From positions 1-52,830 of the forward strand of contig NZ_JAQYWQ010000036.1 of NCBI RefSeq assembly GCF_029379315.1: 52,830 nucleotides of DNA, written 5' to 3'. Origin of the DNA: Nostoc sp. S13. GTDB lineage: Bacteria > Cyanobacteriota > Cyanobacteriia > Cyanobacteriales > Nostocaceae. Of the stretch, positions 26,000-34,414 are shown one piece after another. How positions within the stretch are numbered: position 1 is the stretch's first letter; every line of letters starts with the position of its first letter. The notes beneath the pieces were generated by a model. That model was not told the DNA's origin. It searched no databases and worked only from the letters and a program-made list of their open reading frames with translations. The position numbers and the translations under genes were made by a program.

Positions 26000-26643
26000 G
26001 AGATTTCTAAACTTGTTTACCTGTTTTGAATATAAACTGGCTTTTTAGTCTAGAGCTTCAGGAATAATTCGGATTTTGAATATTTTTATTCGATGGTAAT
26101 TTATGTAATTTTTAGTACCTTTAAATCAATCTTTAACTTGATATAGCAAGTAACACGTAAAGAAAAATATACTTAACTTAGGCACAATAAAAATAAGTAT
26201 TTTAATCATAAAAAAAGGGAAGAAAGTTTTTCAACTCGCTTCCCTCAGAATTTTTTGAACTTCCGAAATACCTCTTTCCCCAGGTAGTCCAACCACTAAC
26301 ACGCCAATTTACCCTAGATTTGCCGAATCTTATGAAAATTATTGTAATCGTTCAAGGGGTAGGAGAGCGATGTCTACGACAGGCGTAGCTGCGGCGAAAA
26401 ATTGCCATCAAAATCTGATAAATTAAGGCGATCGCCGAACGTCTTGTTAGAAGCTCAAGCAACTTAAACTCCCAGAATTCGGTAAATTTTTCATTAACCA
26501 AATTCTCCATCCCCTACTCCCCATTCGTATCGAAACATTAAGGAATATTGCATTTCAACAGAAAGCTGAAGGTAAAGCGTCAAATCACCCGAAAGACCGT
26601 GATAGTATGCTCTCGGTAAATGTGAAGATTGGGAGAAAGACCT
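26000..26643. promoter_or_regulatory. Divergent upstream region of L,D-transpeptidase and chlP
   Basis: About 640 bp without a gene. It contains an AGGGAAG/CTTCCCT hairpin (26216-26245) followed by TTTTTT on the plus strand, a HIP1 site (GGCGATCGCCG, about 26428), and a short Nostoc repeat word (GCGATGTCTACGACAGGCGTAG). The promoters of both flanking genes must lie here. No defined motif was found. Confidence 0.4.
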
Positions 26644-27864
26644 TTGACACTACGGGTTGCTGTTATTGGGTCAGGCCCTGCTGGTTCATCTGCCGCAGAA
26701 ACGCTGGCAGCCTCTGGGATTGAAACCTACCTGTTTGAGCGGAAGCTAGACAATGCAAAGCCTTGTGGGGGTGCAATTCCCCTATGTATGGTAAGTGAGT
26801 TTGATCTACCACCAGAGATTATCGATCGCCGGGTACGGAAGATGAAAATGATTTCGCCTTCCAATCGCGAGGTTGATATCAATCTGGTAAAAGAAGATGA
26901 ATATATAGGAATGTGCCGCCGGGAAGTGCTAGATGGCTTTTTGCGGGATCGGGCGGCAAAAGTAGGCGCAAATTTAATTAATGCCACTGTTCATAAACTT
27001 GATATACCCGGAAACAATACTGACCCTTATACCATCCATTACATTGACCATACAGATGGGATATCACAGGGTATTGCCAAAACCCTGAAGGTGGATCTAA
27101 TTATTGGGGCGGATGGGGCTAATTCCCGCGTTGCTAAAGAAATGGACGCTGGAGATTATAATTATGCGATCGCCTTCCAAGAGCGGATTCGTTTACCCGA
27201 AGACAAAATGGCGTACTATAACGACCTCGCCGAAATGTATGTCGGTGATGACGTTTCTACCGATTTCTACGCTTGGGTTTTCCCCAAATATGACCACGTA
27301 GCTGTCGGTACTGGTACAATGCACATCAATAAGGCCAGCATCAAACAGTTACAAGCTGGTATCCGTGCCCGTGCTTCCGAGAAGCTAGCAGGCGGTAAAA
27401 TCATCAAAGTCGAAGCCCACCCCATTCCTGAACATCCCCGTCCCCGTCGTGTTGTCGGTCGCATCGCTTTGGTGGGAGATGCTGCTGGTTACGTTACCAA
27501 GTCCTCTGGTGAAGGTATTTATTTTGCCGCTAAATCTGGGCGGATGTGTGCTGAAACCATTGTCGAAGCATCTAACAGTGGTAGCCGTATTCCTACAGAA
27601 AATGACCTGAAAGTTTATCTGAAACGTTGGGATAAAAGATACGGACTTACTTACAAGGTGCTGGACATTCTGCAAAGCGTGTTCTATCGTTCTGACGCTA
27701 CCCGCGAGGCATTTGTGGAAATGTGCGATGACCTCGATGTGCAGCGATTGACATTCGATAGCTATCTATATAAGACGGTTGTCCCAGCTAATCCCATCAC
27801 CCAACTGAAAATTACTGCCAAAACTATTGGTAGCCTAATTCGCGGTAATGCCCTTGCACCTTAA
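26644..27864 (+). CDS. chlP: Geranylgeranyl reductase
   Basis: ChlP, the flavoprotein that reduces geranylgeranyl groups to phytyl for chlorophyll a, tocopherol and phylloquinone, at the thylakoid membrane. FAD-binding GxGxxG is in VAVIGSGPAGSSAAETL, with FERKLDNAKPCGGAIPLC diagnostic of ChlP. Further motifs are CRREVLDGFLRDRA, LIIGADGANSRVAKEM and VALVGDAAGYVTKSSGEGIYFAAKSG. A TTG at 26629 opens the frame, but the TTG at 26644, preceded by GGGAGAAAG, gives the usual family start and a normal 406-residue length. Either way the start codon is TTG. It converges on a DUF3386 gene across a strong hairpin. Confidence 0.96.
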   Translation: MTLRVAVIGSGPAGSSAAETLAASGIETYLFERKLDNAKPCGGAIPLCMVSEFDLPPEIIDRRVRKMKMISPSNREVDINLVKEDEYIGMCRREVLDGFLRDRAAKVGANLINATVHKLDIPGNNTDPYTIHYIDHTDGISQGIAKTLKVDLIIGADGANSRVAKEMDAGDYNYAIAFQERIRLPEDKMAYYNDLAEMYVGDDVSTDFYAWVFPKYDHVAVGTGTMHINKASIKQLQAGIRARASEKLAGGKIIKVEAHPIPEHPRPRRVVGRIALVGDAAGYVTKSSGEGIYFAAKSGRMCAETIVEASNSGSRIPTENDLKVYLKRWDKRYGLTYKVLDILQSVFYRSDATREAFVEMCDDLDVQRLTFDSYLYKTVVPANPITQLKITAKTIGSLIRGNALAP

Positions 27865-27896
27865 CTGAGTGTGAAATACTGGGACTTGCAACAAAT

Positions 27897-27936
27897 AAAA
27901 GCGATCGCTCTTTAGTTGAAAGGAGCGATCGCTTTT
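27897..27936. terminator. Bidirectional terminator containing HIP1 palindromes
   Basis: AAAAGCGATCGCTC is paired with GAGCGATCGCTTTT around a 12-base loop, giving a T-tract on either strand. It lies between the convergent chlP and DUF3386 genes. Both arms contain the HIP1 octamer. Confidence 0.8.
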
Positions 27937-27957
27937 ACTTATAATCCAGAATACAGC

Positions 27958-28614
27958 TTAAGCAGCAACAGGTTCCAACAATTTGATATCAGAGAAGACA
28001 AATTCCTGAATCGATATTTGTCCTGCTGTCTCGGTACGAATCTCCCGACGATTTAGGATGAAATAGTCACCAACTTTTTCATACTCATCCGTAAATTCGC
28101 TTCTACCGCCCTTTTGTTCCCCAGTTTTGGGGTCATGGTACACAGAGTCATAGCGGTGGGACAGGTAGCCTGACCCGGTGTCGTGACTGCTAAAGGTGTC
28201 AATTGTCACATAAGTACCGTGGATTAGACGGTGAACATGGCATACTTCATTGTTGCGAACTTTGTATTTATCGCCCTCAGCCTTACCACCAATTAAAAGC
28301 TCAACCGCACCAGTTTCGTCAGTTTTACCATACCTAAACGTATTGGCGCTGTGAGTGTCTTCAAAGCTACGGCGGATGCGGTGAATAGCTATCTCCCATG
28401 CTTGACCATGAATTGCCTGCTTGGCTGACTCGTCATCTACATCCAAAACTTCGGCTTTGAGATTGGCGTTGATGATAACTTTGCCTGTAAACAGTTGATT
28501 ATCATGCTTAAAGGTAATATTTGCGGTATAACCGGGAAAATTCTTGTCCCAAGTATAGCGGTTCTCATAAGCAGCCCGGAAAAGTTCCTGAGCAGAGAGT
28601 TGTGTAACTGTCAT
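27958..28614 (-). CDS. DUF3386 family protein
   Basis: A 218-residue cytoplasmic protein of the DUF3386 family found in cyanobacteria and plant plastids. Its role is not established. It begins SAQELFRAAYENRYTWDKNFPGY and runs through alternating beta-strands (ITFKHDNQLFTGKVIIN, GSGYLSHRYDSVYHDPKTGE) to FVFSDIKLLEP. There is no signal peptide and no catalytic motif that I can identify. The start ATG follows GGAGAAGCAC. It converges on chlP, sharing a bidirectional terminator, so a link to photosynthetic pigment metabolism is only positional. A LuxR-type regulator starts divergently 100 bp upstream. Confidence 0.8.
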   Translation of the reverse strand: MTVTQLSAQELFRAAYENRYTWDKNFPGYTANITFKHDNQLFTGKVIINANLKAEVLDVDDESAKQAIHGQAWEIAIHRIRRSFEDTHSANTFRYGKTDETGAVELLIGGKAEGDKYKVRNNEVCHVHRLIHGTYVTIDTFSSHDTGSGYLSHRYDSVYHDPKTGEQKGGRSEFTDEYEKVGDYFILNRREIRTETAGQISIQEFVFSDIKLLEPVAA

Positions 28615-28715
28615 GTGCTTCTCCTAGTCGCTACTGTAAATTAGCGTTTTAGTTTTCTTGGTATTAGCATAGAAGTAATTGTTGAGGCTTGGATAGTCCC
28701 CAACTGGGTACACTT

Positions 28716-29387
28716 ATGGCTAATTCTCTCCACGCCGTATTTCATGCGATCGCCAATGTCCGAAATGAGCAAGAATTAAGACTAGCTCTCACAGACAAAA
28801 TTGGTGAGCATTTTGGCGTCCAAAATTGGGGTATTTATTTCCTAAATGAGCAGTCAACCACTGAAATTGATGTTCAGGGTATTCCGGCAGTATGCTTAGA
28901 AAGCAATCCAGTCGGCCGTTACGTGGTTGAGCGTCATGCTCCCGCCCATGAGCAGTTATTCTTATCACCAGGAGACTGGAAACATTTTTGCTCACGTTCG
29001 GATCACGAACACGTAATGACTGGGCCAATTGTTTGCAATGGTCGTCTTGTCGGAACGTTTAACTTAGCTCGTGACAAGGGAAATCCGGCTTTTAATGGCA
29101 ACGATTTAGCTGACTTGAGCGCCTTATGCGTTCATTTGTCAGCAAAAATGGCGACTCTACGGACGAAACCAAAAATATCCAATTCACTGATCGTAAATCC
29201 TCTAACAGCGCGTGAGTTAGAAATTGCCGAGTTGGTAGCGCAGGGGTTAACAAATGCGGAAATTGGGGAAAAACTTTGGATTACGCAAAATTCCGTCAAA
29301 CAAGCCTTGAAAAGGATGTTTCGGAAGTTGAAGGTTTCGGCGCGTGCGGAAATGGTGGCAAAGCTGCAATATATAGAAGTTTCATAA
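28716..29387 (+). CDS. GAF-domain LuxR-type transcriptional regulator
   Basis: A 223-residue regulator with an N-terminal GAF-like sensor domain (residues about 5-150: ELRLALTDKIGEHFGVQNWGIYFL, GPIVCNGRLVGTFNLAR) and a C-terminal LuxR/NarL helix-turn-helix (about 165-220: NPLTARELEIAELVAQGL, TNAEIGEKLWITQNSVKQAL). There is no receiver domain, so it senses a small ligand or redox state rather than phosphorylation, by inference. The frame opens at 28689, but the ATG at 28716 starts the conserved part. It is divergent from the DUF3386 gene and may control it. A terminator hairpin follows. Confidence 0.85.
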   Translation: MANSLHAVFHAIANVRNEQELRLALTDKIGEHFGVQNWGIYFLNEQSTTEIDVQGIPAVCLESNPVGRYVVERHAPAHEQLFLSPGDWKHFCSRSDHEHVMTGPIVCNGRLVGTFNLARDKGNPAFNGNDLADLSALCVHLSAKMATLRTKPKISNSLIVNPLTARELEIAELVAQGLTNAEIGEKLWITQNSVKQALKRMFRKLKVSARAEMVAKLQYIEVS

Positions 29388-29418
29388 AAAACTCCACCCA
29401 CAAGGGGATGGAGTTTTT
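29386..29418 (+). terminator. Terminator of the LuxR-type gene
   Basis: AAAAACTCCACCC pairs with GGGATGGAGTTTTT with a single bulge and ends in a T-run, immediately after the stop codon. Confidence 0.75.
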
Positions 29419-29679
29419 GGGCATGGGGAAGAAGTTACCTGTTTGCCCAATGCCCAATGCCCCAAGCGACGGGGCGACTATCCCTCTCCACCCACTCTTG
29501 GGTTGGAGTTTCCCGTCGCTTTCAATGAATCAGAGGTGAGAATTCAGAATTTAAAATTAGTGAATACTCTGCCCATAACTGACGCGATGTCTACGACGGG
29601 CTACGCCTACGCTCTATGTTCGAGCCAAAATGTGATAACTGGTAAGCTGTTGGTTTGAGTACAAAAGGGGAGGAAATTT
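29419..29679. repeat. Repeat-rich spacer
   Basis: GCCCAATGCCCAATGCCCC heptamer repeats, GGGCGACTATCCC, and a GATGTCTACGACGGGCTACG word (about 29586) that resembles sequence inside the following epimerase gene. No gene is supported. Confidence 0.55.
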
Positions 29680-30897
29680 ATGGGGTATAATTTTGAAGCA
29701 ATGCCTCCGGTGGTAACAGAGCTAAGTAGAAGTGCGGGCTACACCTACGCTGAACTTTACAAAAACGCCCTCCTCAACGACGTACTCCCATTTTGGGAAA
29801 AATATTCTCTCGACTGGGAGCAAGGCGGCTATTTCACCTGCCTCGATCGCCAGGGACAGGTTTATGATACAGACAAATTTATCTGGTTGCAAAACCGCCA
29901 GGTGTGGACTTTTTCCATGCTTTGCAACCAACTAGAAAAACGCGAAAACTGGCTAAAAATTGCCAGTAATGGCGCTAATTTTCTCGCCAAACATGGCAGA
30001 GATAGTGATGGTAACTGGTACTTTGCTCTCACCCGTGAAGGGAAACCACTGGTTCAACCTTACAATATCTTTTCTGATTGCTTTGCGGCGATGGCATTTA
30101 GTCAGTATGCACTCGCTGGGGGCGAAGAATGGGCAAAAGATGTGGCAATGCAGGCTTACAACAACGTATTACGCCGCAAGGACAACCCGAAGGGCAAATA
30201 TAATAAAAACTATCCCGGCACACGCCCGATGAAATCATTGGCTGTACCGATGATTTTAGCCAACCTGACTCTAGAAATGGAATGGCTGCTGCCAAAGGAA
30301 ACACTAGAGAATGTCCTAGCTGAGACTCAGGGCGAAGTGATGACCGATTTTCTCGACCAACAACGAGGATTAATGTACGAAAACGTTGCTCCTGACGGTT
30401 CCCACATTGATTGTTTTGAGGGACGGCTGATTAATCCAGGTCACGGTATCGAAGCTATGTGGTTCATCATGGACATCGCCCGTCGCAAAAATGATCCCAA
30501 AACTATTAACCAAGCCGTTGATGTGGTATTAAATATCCTGAATTTTGCTTGGGATAGCGAGTACGGCGGATTGTATTACTTTATGGATGCAGATGGTCAT
30601 CCCCTACAACAATTGGAATGGGATCAAAAGCTGTGGTGGGTTCACTTAGAGGCTTTGGTTGCATTAGCGATGGGCTATCGCCTGACTGGGCGTGAGGTGT
30701 GTTGGGAATGGTATCAAAAAATGCACGATTACACCTGGTCACATTTTGCTGATTCAGAGTACGGTGAGTGGTTTGGCTATCTTAATCGGCGTGGGGAAGT
30801 ATTGTTGAATCTAAAAGGCGGCAAATGGAAAGGATGTTTTCACGTACCGCGTGCATTGTATCTTTGCTGGCAGCAGTTTGAGGCGTTAAGTTTGTAG
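29680..30897 (+). CDS. N-acylglucosamine 2-epimerase (AGE) with N-terminal insertion
   Basis: N-acyl-D-glucosamine 2-epimerase, which interconverts GlcNAc and ManNAc; an (alpha/alpha)6-barrel of 405 residues. Catalytic-site histidines are visible in [12 protein letters not shown] (near 256) and in [12 protein letters not shown] (His388), matching His239 and His372 of the 388-residue Anabaena enzyme. [20 protein letters not shown] and [17 protein letters not shown] are near-diagnostic. GGGGAGGAAATTT sets the start. The 17-residue excess lies at residues about 9-25 ([17 protein letters not shown]), where repeat-like DNA has been inserted in frame between MGYNFEAM and LYKNALLND. The insertion precedes the first barrel helix and probably leaves activity intact. 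Confidence 0.93.
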   Translation: MGYNFEAMPPVVTELSRSAGYTYAELYKNALLNDVLPFWEKYSLDWEQGGYFTCLDRQGQVYDTDKFIWLQNRQVWTFSMLCNQLEKRENWLKIASNGANFLAKHGRDSDGNWYFALTREGKPLVQPYNIFSDCFAAMAFSQYALAGGEEWAKDVAMQAYNNVLRRKDNPKGKYNKNYPGTRPMKSLAVPMILANLTLEMEWLLPKETLENVLAETQGEVMTDFLDQQRGLMYENVAPDGSHIDCFEGRLINPGHGIEAMWFIMDIARRKNDPKTINQAVDVVLNILNFAWDSEYGGLYYFMDADGHPLQQLEWDQKLWWVHLEALVALAMGYRLTGREVCWEWYQKMHDYTWSHFADSEYGEWFGYLNRRGEVLLNLKGGKWKGCFHVPRALYLCWQQFEALSL

Positions 30898-30927
30898 TAG
30901 CAGCCCTCTTAATAATGAGTACAAATA

Positions 30928-31611
30928 CTACTTAATTTTTTGTTTAATAAAAGCCACAACCTGAGTTAGTTGTTTCTTCAAGCCATCAATTTCTGCTTGC
31001 ATTGTAACCATTTTCTCGTTCAATGCCTTAATTTCGGCGTTGGAAGCTCCTGCGACGCTAGGGGTTGCAGGAGCTGCATTGGCTACACTAGGAGTTGCGT
31101 TGTTTGCCGCCGTAGGCATCGCTGGATTGGCTACACTAGGGGCTACTGCCGTAGCATTAGCCACACTAGGAGTTGTAAATGTGCTATTTTTGACAGCAGT
31201 TGCTGCTCCGACTGCGACTAGTTCTGGGCGTGGCAGTTTCGCCTTACTCATAGCTAACTTAATTGCACTAATTAGTTGCTTCTGATCAAAAGGCTTGCCC
31301 AGAAATTCAAAATATTCAAATGGTTCTGTAATTTTCTCCGTAACTTCTTCCTTGCGACCAGACATGATCACCAAAGGAATTTTTCTTAACTCTGGGTTGG
31401 CTTGAACTTGCTGGAAAACCTCCCAGCCACTCATTTTAGGCAACAGAAAATCCAGCATAATCAGGCTGAGTTTTTCCTGAAGGATGAAATTTAATCCTTC
31501 CAAACCGTCTTTTGCTTCCAGTACCTCAAAATTGCCCGGAGGCAACATTTCTCGTACTTTTACCCTGACAACTGTAGTGTCATCGATAACTAAAATTTTG
31601 TTACTTGCCAC
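30928..31611 (-). CDS. Response regulator with Ser/Ala/Pro repeat linker and coiled-coil end
   Basis: A 227-residue protein with an N-terminal receiver domain (about 4-122): acidic pair Asp10-Asp11 (KILVIDDT), phosphoacceptor Asp54 (LIMLDFLLPKMSG), Ser84 (VIMSG) and Lys106 (LGKPFD), all present. It is followed by a low-complexity linker with repeated TPSVANA-type units (about 135-190) and a C-terminal helix predicted to form a coiled coil (IKALNEKMVTMQAEIDGLKKQL). There is no DNA-binding or enzymatic output domain, so it may signal by protein contact. The frame extends to 31779, but the GTG at 31609-31611 directly precedes the receiver domain and has AAAAGAG upstream, so it was chosen. Confidence 0.85.
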   Translation of the reverse strand: MASNKILVIDDTTVVRVKVREMLPPGNFEVLEAKDGLEGLNFILQEKLSLIMLDFLLPKMSGWEVFQQVQANPELRKIPLVIMSGRKEEVTEKITEPFEYFEFLGKPFDQKQLISAIKLAMSKAKLPRPELVAVGAATAVKNSTFTTPSVANATAVAPSVANPAMPTAANNATPSVANAAPATPSVAGASNAEIKALNEKMVTMQAEIDGLKKQLTQVVAFIKQKIK

Positions 31612-31930
31612 GACTCTTTTCTCTAACAGAAACTTTAAGTGTAAATAGCGACTTTGCCGATTGTCCTTGAGAATTCTCCCACTATATACAAAATTTCTGG
31701 AAATTGGGGGATAGTATATTTCGGTATAAATAACATTCCTAGAGGTGTTTTGCAAAACTTTTGCTGGCGCTCTTTTCAATTTGTGTCATGGTGATATTTA
31801 AGGCTTTAGCCTTGATCTAGGGCATAAGGGACATGGAGACTTCATTAAGAGCATTCCTGCTCCCTGTGTCTATTCTTATCTATCATTTGTTAATTGACAG
31901 ACCAGTACTCTATATCCGTATCTTGCCTAG

Positions 31931-32866
31931 ATGTCTATGATTTCGTCACAACAAGCCGAACTAAAGTCTGAAATTACGGCAATGCCTAGCTGGTTACGTC
32001 GCCCGATTGGCAAAGCCAGTGAAATCTCTACCGTACAACGCATTATTAAGCAGCGCCAAATTCACACGATTTGCGAAGAAGGCCGCTGTCCCAACCGGGG
32101 AGAGTGCTATGCCCAAAAAACTGCAACTTTTTTACTAATGGGGCCTACATGTACACGCTCTTGTGCTTTCTGTCAAGTAGATAAAGGTCATGCACCAATG
32201 CCCCTTGATTTAGAGGAACCCCAAAAGGTAGCCGAGGCGGTGCAGCTTTTGGGATTGCATTATGTGGTGCTGACTTCCGTAGCCCGTGATGACTTGCCCG
32301 ATCAGGGTGCAGGGCACTTTGTGAAGACGATCGCGACTATCCGCCAGTTGAACCCAGAGACTCAAATTGAAGTGCTGACCCCAGACTTTTGGGGTGGTGC
32401 TGGTGTTGGGGAGTCAGGTCAACGCCAGCGCCTAGCGATGATTGTGAAAGCCAAACCAGCTTGTTTTAATCACAATATCGAGACAGTGCAACGGTTAACT
32501 GGGCCAGTGCGTCGGGGAGCCAAGTACGATCGCTCGCTCTTGGTGCTGGCTATGGTCAAAGAAATCGATTCGACAATTCCCACCAAATCAGGTTTGATGC
32601 TGGGACATGGAGAAACACTTAATGAAATTGTGGAAGCAATGGCTGATCTCAGGGCTGTGGGGTGCGATCGCTTGACTATCGGGCAGTATATGCGTCCTTC
32701 TCTAGAACATCTGGCAGTCCAAAAATATTGGACTCCAGAGGAATTTGATCAACTCGGCAGATTAGCATGGGAAATGGGATTCAATCATGTTCGTTCTGGG
32801 CCTCTGGTTCGCAGTTCTTATCATGCTGGAGAGGAGGGAGTGGGGAGTAAGAATTTTAGATTTTAG
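31931..32866 (+). CDS. lipA: Lipoyl synthase
   Basis: LipA, a radical SAM enzyme that inserts two sulfurs into octanoyl groups on lipoyl domains of 2-oxoacid dehydrogenases and the glycine cleavage system. The auxiliary cluster motif is [12 protein letters not shown] and the radical SAM motif is [26 protein letters not shown] and SGLMLGHGE are typical. There are 311 residues. The last few codons (GVGSKNFRF) and the stop come from an AGATTTTAGATTTT heptamer-repeat tract that begins at the 3' end, so the original C-terminus may have been replaced. Many cyanobacteria carry two lipA genes; whether this is one of two is unknown. Confidence 0.95.
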   Translation: MSMISSQQAELKSEITAMPSWLRRPIGKASEISTVQRIIKQRQIHTICEEGRCPNRGECYAQKTATFLLMGPTCTRSCAFCQVDKGHAPMPLDLEEPQKVAEAVQLLGLHYVVLTSVARDDLPDQGAGHFVKTIATIRQLNPETQIEVLTPDFWGGAGVGESGQRQRLAMIVKAKPACFNHNIETVQRLTGPVRRGAKYDRSLLVLAMVKEIDSTIPTKSGLMLGHGETLNEIVEAMADLRAVGCDRLTIGQYMRPSLEHLAVQKYWTPEEFDQLGRLAWEMGFNHVRSGPLVRSSYHAGEEGVGSKNFRF

Positions 32867-33100
32867 ATTTTGGATTTTAGATTGAAATTTAATGCAAAAG
32901 ACGCTTGTAGACTCGCTCTCCGTGGCGCTATCGTCAATCCAAAATCGTCAATCCCTTCTCCCAAGGGGAGACGCTACGCGAACGGCTTGGTGCAGTCGCT
33001 CATGGGGGAAACCCCCTGTTCCCGCGCTGCTTCACCAAAATCCAAAATTGAATTGCCCAATGCCCAATTCCCAAGTTCACACAAATATTCTTAAAGAATT
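32850..33100. repeat. Repeat tract between lipA and psaX
   Basis: TTTTAGATTTTAGATTTTGG tandem repeats overlap the end of lipA. They are followed by CTTCTCCCAAGGGGAGACG, GCTACGCGAACGGC and GCCCAATGCCCAATTCCC words. The two frames at 32870-33134 are repeat artefacts. Confidence 0.65.
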
Positions 33101-33162
33101 TGAATATTTGGTACAGCAGTTTGGTATTTCTTAAAAAGTCCTGACATTAGGAGAATCGCATT

Positions 33163-33300
33163 ATGACTGCTAAAGCTAAGAATTCCCCAGTTGCCGACAG
33201 TGGAGCTAAACCTCCCTACGCCTTTCGCACAGGTTGGGCACTGTTCTTGTTAGCTATCAATTTCTTGGTCGCAGCCTACTATTTCCACATTATTCAATAG
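33163..33300 (+). CDS. psaX: Photosystem I subunit PsaX
   Basis: A 45-residue single-span photosystem I subunit. The N-terminal MTAKAKNSPVADSGAKPPYA is followed by FRTGWALFLLAINFLVAAYYFHIIQ, which matches PsaX of Anabaena/Nostoc and thermophilic cyanobacteria. The C-terminal helix lies at the periphery of PSI near PsaB. TTAGGAGAATCGCATT provides a good ribosome site. It is transcribed on its own, converging with the LivH-type permease 21 bp away. PsaX is absent from many cyanobacteria, so it supports a Nostocales origin. Confidence 0.95.
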   Translation: MTAKAKNSPVADSGAKPPYAFRTGWALFLLAINFLVAAYYFHIIQ

Positions 33301-33321
33301 TTAGAAGTGGAGTGGTGCTGC

Positions 33322-34188
33322 TCAAATCGTCCCTTTGAATAAACCTTTGGGACGAATGAGCAGCACCAAAATCATGATCAACAGTGCTACACCTTGTTTA
33401 TACTGTGAACCCAGCCAAGGAGTGCTGATTTCTTGGACGATGCCAATAATAAAAGCTGCTGCGATCGCACCGTAGGGGTTGCCAATCCCACCAAGTATGA
33501 CTGAGGCAAATAATGGTAAAATTAGAAACCATCCCATATTCGGGCGTACGGCTGTAATCAACCCATACATACTGCCGCCTAATGACGTAAGAGTGCCAGC
33601 AATTAGCCAAGTCCAGAAAATTACTCGGTCAACATTAATACCTGAAACCCTAGCTAAGTCTAGATCGTCAGCAACTGCTCGCATCGCCTTACCAATTTTG
33701 GTATTTTGCAACAGGTAATGCAGCGCCAAAATTGCTAGCATCGCCAACCCCAATACCAATAATTGATTTTGCGGCACCTTTAAACCCAAAACATCTAAAG
33801 CCGGGGTAATAGGTAAATCGTAATTTTGGTTCTTGCCACCCCAAATAAAAATAATCCCATTGCGGAGAAATAAGGCAAGTCCGATAGAAATAATAATCAG
33901 CGTAGTGGAAGTAGCACGCATAGAGCGCATTCTTGACCACAGCAATTTTTCCGATAACAGCATTGCTGCTACTGTTCCCACCGCCGCCAGGAGCATCGAC
34001 AGCCAAATATTGACTCCAATAGAGTTGATTAGCCAAGTCAAATAGGCTCCTAAAGTTAGAAAGTCACCATGAGCAAAGTTAGATAGCCGTAAAATTCCAT
34101 AGGTAAGAGTAAGTCCGACTGCGGCTAGAGCAATAATGCTCCCGACCGCAATCCCATTAACGATTAGTTGGGCGAATTGTGTATCCAT
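33322..34188 (-). CDS. Branched-chain/neutral amino-acid ABC permease, LivH type
   Basis: A 288-residue inner-membrane permease of the LivH family (hydrophobic amino-acid uptake). Typical segments: NGIAVGSIIALAAVGLTLTYGILRLSNFAHGDFLTLGAYL at the N-terminus (read here in two parts), the EAA-like loop KIGKAMRAVADDLDLARVSGIN, GLITAVRPNMGWFLILPLFA, and the end LIRPKGLFKGTI. Around eight membrane helices are expected. In Anabaena the NatD subunit of the N-II neutral amino-acid transporter is of this type, but a second LivH paralogue is possible, so no symbol is given. No partner genes (LivM, LivG/F, binding protein) are in the window. It converges on psaX. Confidence 0.88.
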   Translation of the reverse strand: MDTQFAQLIVNGIAVGSIIALAAVGLTLTYGILRLSNFAHGDFLTLGAYLTWLINSIGVNIWLSMLLAAVGTVAAMLLSEKLLWSRMRSMRATSTTLIIISIGLALFLRNGIIFIWGGKNQNYDLPITPALDVLGLKVPQNQLLVLGLAMLAILALHYLLQNTKIGKAMRAVADDLDLARVSGINVDRVIFWTWLIAGTLTSLGGSMYGLITAVRPNMGWFLILPLFASVILGGIGNPYGAIAAAFIIGIVQEISTPWLGSQYKQGVALLIMILVLLIRPKGLFKGTI

Positions 34189-34414
34189 AAGTCTTAAGTT
34201 GCTTTAAAAAATTTTAGTTCAGTGATTCATAAAATAATTTTTTTGGTTTAGCAGCTAAACTCGACATCATAAGTTATGGTTGATAACAACATAACTTATG
34301 GTTTATAAATTAAAATCATGGTTTATAAATAAATAAAGAATTGTCAGCTAATATACATAGAATCCTGTTCGGATTTTTATGTAAAGCTAAATTTGTTCAA
34401 CGGTCTAGTTGACC

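Noticed and set aside
26216..26245. Hairpin plus T-run as a terminator
   Set aside because: It lies upstream of both flanking genes, so it has no transcript to terminate that I can identify. It is mentioned only within the regulatory region.
29419..29679. tRNA or small RNA in the repeat-rich spacer
   Set aside because: The palindromes are explained by dispersed repeats, and no cloverleaf or conserved RNA motif could be built.
31040..31285. Plus-strand Ala/Val-rich frame
   Set aside because: It is antisense to the repeat linker of the response regulator.
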